Shown here piece by piece: positions 53,048 through 55,834 of a stretch of 55,834 nt of DNA (position 1 is the stretch's first letter; each line of letters starts with the position of its first letter). The stretch is from JBOGEB01 sp050743125 (GTDB taxonomy: Bacteria; Actinomycetota; Nitriliruptoria; Euzebyales; Egibacteraceae): the NCBI GenBank assembly GCA_050743125.1, contig JBOGEB010000007.1:1-55834 (forward strand). The letters are read 5' to 3'. The notes below the pieces were generated by a model, which had not been told where the DNA came from, ran no database searches, and worked only from the letters and a program-made list of their open reading frames with translations. A program made the position numbers and the translations under genes.

Positions 53048-53608
53048 ATGCTCACATCCCGGCAGTTCTGGCTGTTGGTCCATCTGGGCGCTGGTGCCGT
53101 GTTCATCCATGCGTTCGCCGGAGGGCTTGCCACTCTGTTGCCGCGTGGAACCGGTGCGGACTCGCCTAGCCACCGCCGCACGCGCTCACCCACCATCCGA
53201 CGGATCAAAGACGTGGTCCGCGCGACCAGCACCGCCGGCATGGCGCTGGTCGCCTGGATCACCGTGCTCAGCGGAACCTTGATGGTGTTACCGGGGTACC
53301 GGGCCTCGCCGCCGCCCGGCGCCGCGACCACGGCCTATCCAAAAGCCTGGTTGCTGGCCAGCCAAAGCTTGTCGGTCTGGCATAACTACGGGGCCGAATG
53401 GAAGGAGCATATGGGCTGGTTGATGCCCTTCCTAGCGACTGCGGTGGCGTTCATCGCCCTACGCCGCCCTCGGTGTTTGGACGAGGACGAGCGGCTGCGA
53501 AAGACGGTAACAACATGTTTCGTGCTGGCGTTTGCGATTGCGCTGGTTTCGGGTCTGCTGGGAGCCATCCTCAATAACGTTGCACCCAACCAGTTCTTGG
53601 ATCTCTAG
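53048..53608 (+). CDS. Four-helix membrane protein with conserved His, possibly heme- or metal-linked
   Basis: A 186-aa protein with about four membrane helices (near residues 5-25, 55-75, 110-130 and 160-178). His residues in LLVHLGAGAVFIHAF and WHNYGAEWKEHMGW fall at helix ends. I do not recognise the family. ATG 53048 has GGTGGAG upstream; an in-frame ATG at 53021 would add 9 residues. First gene of a three-gene run with the next two on the same strand. Confidence 0.7.
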   Translation: MLTSRQFWLLVHLGAGAVFIHAFAGGLATLLPRGTGADSPSHRRTRSPTIRRIKDVVRATSTAGMALVAWITVLSGTLMVLPGYRASPPPGAATTAYPKAWLLASQSLSVWHNYGAEWKEHMGWLMPFLATAVAFIALRRPRCLDEDERLRKTVTTCFVLAFAIALVSGLLGAILNNVAPNQFLDL

Positions 53609-53669
53609 CCGCGGCGTACGGCACGTGAACCCGCGCTACTCCGCACGCATCTGGCCGAAGAGGAAAGAA

Positions 53670-54059
53670 ATGACCATCGCCCCCATACCGTCTCGCTCGA
53701 AAGACATCCGTACCGACTCCGCGCCTGAGGGAGGCGAGAACCGCCGTCAACCAAACGGGGCCGCCGCGACCGCCCTACTGGCCGCCGGAATCGGCTCGAT
53801 GGTGCTCGGTATCGACGTCATCATTGCAGAAGCATGGCAACCGATTGAAAAGGCATTCAACCTCTACGCGCCGGGCGGACCACTGACCGGACAAGCCACC
53901 TTCGCCACGGTGGTGTGGCTGGGCAGCTGGGCGCTGCTCCACGCCTGGTTCGGTGACCGGGAGGTCGACCTCCCCTCCTGGCTGCGAGCCACCATGATCC
54001 TCATTGGCGTCGGATTCCTTGGCACCTTCCCACCCTTCTACAGGTTGTTCGGCCACTGA
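53670..54059 (+). CDS. Small membrane protein
   Basis: A 129-aa protein with a hydrophilic N-terminus of 30 residues, then about three hydrophobic segments (AAATALLAAGIGSMVLGIDV, FATVVWLGSWALLHAWF, MILIGVGFLGTFPPF). ATG 53670 follows GAGGAAAG. 61 bp after the upstream gene and 39 bp before the cupredoxin-like gene. Function unknown. Confidence 0.72.
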   Translation: MTIAPIPSRSKDIRTDSAPEGGENRRQPNGAAATALLAAGIGSMVLGIDVIIAEAWQPIEKAFNLYAPGGPLTGQATFATVVWLGSWALLHAWFGDREVDLPSWLRATMILIGVGFLGTFPPFYRLFGH

Positions 54060-54098
54060 CCACGCGCGCGAAACGTCCTTTCGCGGCAAGGAGCTGAC

Positions 54099-54595
54099 AT
54101 GAAGCAACAGAAAATTGGGGCTGACGACCGTCGGTGTCTTGGCCATGAGCCTCGTCCTCTTGGCGCCCGCATCCGCAGCCTTGGCCCTGAGTCGGCCACT
54201 GTTCGTCGACACCTTCCCCTTCGGGTTCAGAGGAGTCCCGGCGTCGGTCAAGGCTGACAAGGTGAAGGTCCTGCTCTTCAACCGCCCGACAAACGCCGAG
54301 GAGCACGAGAGCGCCTTCTTCAAGCTCGCCCCTGAGAACGAGGGCGCCACCATCGCCGATGCCATCGCCGCCGCAGACGCCGCCGGAGGCAGCGACGACG
54401 ACCCGACCTTCGGCGGGTTCACCACCGGCTTCAACGGTGAGGTGGCGGAAATTGGGAAGAGTCGGCAAGGCCACAGTGGATCTCACCGAGCCCGGACGGT
54501 ATGTCTACTACTGCTTCGTCAGATCGCCCGTCAACGGCGATCAACCACACTACAAGCTCCAGCCGGGCATGTTGGGCTTCATCAAAGCCACCTGA
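54099..54595 (+). pseudogene. Secreted cupredoxin-like protein, two apparent frameshifts
   Basis: ATG 54099 follows AAGGAG. Read with one A removed from the run at 54111-54114, the start becomes MKQQKLGLTTVGVLAMSLVL, a clear signal peptide ending APASA. A second +1 shift near 54456-54462 links NGEVAEIG to VGKATVDLTEPGRYVYYC. The C-terminal part has Cys in YVYYCFV, His in DQPHYKL and Met in PGMLGF, the C-H-M order of cupredoxin copper ligands. An intact version would be about 164 aa. The two indels mean a dead gene or assembly errors. Confidence 0.6.
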
Positions 54596-54952
54596 CTCCA
54601 GCCCTCTTGATAGAGAACCGAAAATGGATGCAGGATTGGTGCGGCAACTGTCGAGTGTCGCTTTCCTCCACCAGCGGAGGAAAGCGACAGATGGCCAAGG
54701 CAGGGTGGGGGTCGACGTGCGGTCACCGACGCTCCAGGCGGTCCAAAGCCGGTAGTCCGCGGGGTGAGTCCGCGGGGTGAGCGGATGTGCGGGACTCCTG
54801 ATAGAAGGCCCCAAACGCGTGCTGGCTCCAAAACCTCGGTCGTTTCGCGACCCACGTCTATGGAGTCTCACTGTCCTGGTCAGCCCTTGAGAATCCCCGA
54901 CCATTGGCCTGACCGCTGCTGACCACGAGAATCATCGCAAGGATGGAGCCGC
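54596..54952. other. Intergenic, contains a terminator
   Basis: 350 bp without a gene. The only structure seen is the hairpin at 54656-54689 after the membrane/cupredoxin operon. Confidence 0.55.
54656..54689 (+). terminator. Hairpin terminator after the cupredoxin-like gene
   Basis: TGTCGCTTTCCTCC (54656-54669) and its exact 14-bp complement at 54676-54689 with a 6-nt loop, 60 bp after the gene end. Confidence 0.8.
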
Positions 54953-55375
54953 ATGAGCTGGAAGACAGTGACCCTATTCATTGCGGGGGCTGTCGCCCTG
55001 CTCGGTGCCGTTACGTGGTTGGCGTTCGCCACCGGGCGGAATGCTGTGGACACCACACCCGACGTCGGTACGCGTGAGGCGGCTCGTGCCGTTACACCGC
55101 CCACCGTCCCCTCCCCGGCGCCGGCGCCGGCCGTCGCCGCACCTGCACCAAGCCCGTCGCCGGGGATCAACGGGCTGCATGTGCTGTGCCCTGTCGAAGG
55201 CGGCGGGTACGCGCACCTGCTGCTCACGGCCGACACCTACTACAAGGCCGTCACGCCTGAGGAGGAGGCGCGGCTGACCGCGCTCCTCGGTCCTCCGGTC
55301 ACCAACGTCGACCCCCGCAAGCTGCCACCGAAATCGCCGACGTCGGTGACCGACGCGCTCGCGTCGCAGCCGTAG
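54953..55375 (+). CDS. Single-pass membrane protein with Pro/Ala linker
   Basis: A 140-aa protein. One N-terminal membrane helix (TLFIAGAVALLGAVTWLAF), a Pro/Ala/Ser-rich linker (about residues 45-72) and a small C-terminal domain with GGGYAHLLLTADTYYKAVTPEEEA. GGATGGAG precedes ATG 54953. The domain should be outside the membrane. I do not recognise it. Confidence 0.7.
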   Translation: MSWKTVTLFIAGAVALLGAVTWLAFATGRNAVDTTPDVGTREAARAVTPPTVPSPAPAPAVAAPAPSPSPGINGLHVLCPVEGGGYAHLLLTADTYYKAVTPEEEARLTALLGPPVTNVDPRKLPPKSPTSVTDALASQP

Positions 55376-55408
55376 CGCGAGGCGGGTCAGTCGGGAACCG
55401 CGAACTTA

Positions 55409-55679
55409 GAACGTGTTTGAAATTGTTGTGGGGGGTCGCGTCGCGTCGGGGTCCGCTCCTTTAGGGCGGGTGGGTGGGGGAGGTTGGTGCGGTCGGTCAG
55501 AGCCTCTTTCCGGGACGCGACGCGACCGTCTTGTGAGGCCATCGTCGTCTGATTCCTTAAGGGTGGGCGGGTGGGGGAGGTTGGTGCGGTCGGCGGTTTC
55601 AGCTAGCTTGTGGCCACCGAAACCGCGCTTCGCTTCGCTTCGCCGACGGGGGCAATGCCGCAGTTCTCAGACACCCGCT
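55409..55679. mobile_element. MITE, copy 2
   Basis: 271 bp matching the element at 14049-14296: left end AGAACGTGTTTGAAA, the internal GGTCGCGTCGCGTC inverted repeat, the CCGAAACCGC stem and the right end TTCTCAGACACCCGCT, which is more degenerate than in copy 1. It has two internal direct repeats containing GGGGAGGTTGGTGCGGTCGG (at about 55.47 and 55.57 kb) that copy 1 lacks. It lies just upstream of ppdK. Confidence 0.8.
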
Positions 55680-55755
55680 AATACTCGGCCGTAACTCGCG
55701 GGACGTGTGACTGTGCGAGCATGTGTGTCTGCGCATGCGAGTGGACGGAGGGTCG

Positions 55756-55834
55756 ATGAGGTACGTGTACGGCTTCAGTGAGGGGTCGAGGGAGCAGAGG
55801 TATCTGTTGGGGGGCAAGGGCGCGAATCTGGCTG
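55756..55834 (+). CDS. ppdK: Pyruvate phosphate dikinase, N-terminus (runs off window)
   Basis: ATG 55756 after GGAGGG gives MRYVYGFSEGSREQRYLLGG followed by KGANLA, the conserved N-terminus of PPDK (the ATP-grasp domain start with GGKGANL). Only 26 codons are in the window. Confidence 0.85.
   Translation, partial: MRYVYGFSEGSREQRYLLGGKGANLA

Noticed and set aside
1..55834. tRNA and rRNA genes
   Set aside because: I saw no segment with recognisable rRNA sequence or a tRNA cloverleaf; a covariance-model scan would be decisive.

Overview
This is a high-GC window with frequent GTG starts, Rpf-type resuscitation factors, class III/IV lanthipeptide genes, TPR-containing XRE regulators and a septum-formation-domain protein. 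These point to an actinobacterium (Actinomycetota); I cannot place it further from sequence alone. A 100-N gap inside the CRISPR array and several single-base frameshifts suggest a draft, possibly metagenomic, assembly.

Left part (1-17.4 kb), a RiPP region with much gene decay. A frameshifted ABC-2 permease remnant and a methyltransferase are followed by a lanthipeptide cluster. The cluster has a three-domain synthetase whose cyclase domain keeps its zinc ligands, a translationally coupled prolyl-oligopeptidase-type protease, and two tandem precursor genes enclosed by a 31-bp inverted repeat. On the opposite strand lie two protein-arginine-methyltransferase-like paralogues, one of which has lost both signature glutamates, and two RamA/RamB-like ABC exporters separated by a MITE. 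A broken second lanthipeptide synthetase lies upstream of the exporters. IS66-type and MITE debris fill the gaps.

17.5-27.2 kb: a cell-surface glycan block (lipoprotein, polytopic GT, GT2-GT4 fusion, GtrB-like GT2, GT4), then a HhH-GPD protein and a DUF234-type ATPase with overlapping palindromes directly at its start codon.

27.3-34.3 kb: two paralogous XRE-TPR regulators bracket a small operon. It encodes a 48-aa Cys-free acidic peptide, a JmjC/cupin-type oxygenase and an aldo/keto reductase, with a convergent APH-type kinase. I read this as a candidate uncharacterised RiPP-like system.

34.5-42.7 kb: housekeeping and envelope genes: a nucleotidyltransferase stub, rarA, a septum-formation-domain protein, a flippase, a polyprenol-phosphate GT, ugd, and two tandem rpf genes with conserved leaders, only the first of which has LysM.

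43.2-52.1 kb: a complete type I CRISPR-Cas system (cas6-cas8/cst1-cas7-cas5-cas3-cas4-cas1-cas2, subtype I-B Tneap-like) with its array downstream. The eight genes are tightly packed with mostly 4-nt overlaps; cas8 has an apparent 1-nt deletion. The locus sits between short near-identical direct repeats. The N-gap is flanked by an identical 127-bp sequence on each side, so it is probably an assembly artefact.

52.1-55.8 kb: a three-gene membrane/cupredoxin-like operon behind an iron-box-like sequence, a single-pass membrane protein, a second MITE copy, and the start of ppdK running off the end.
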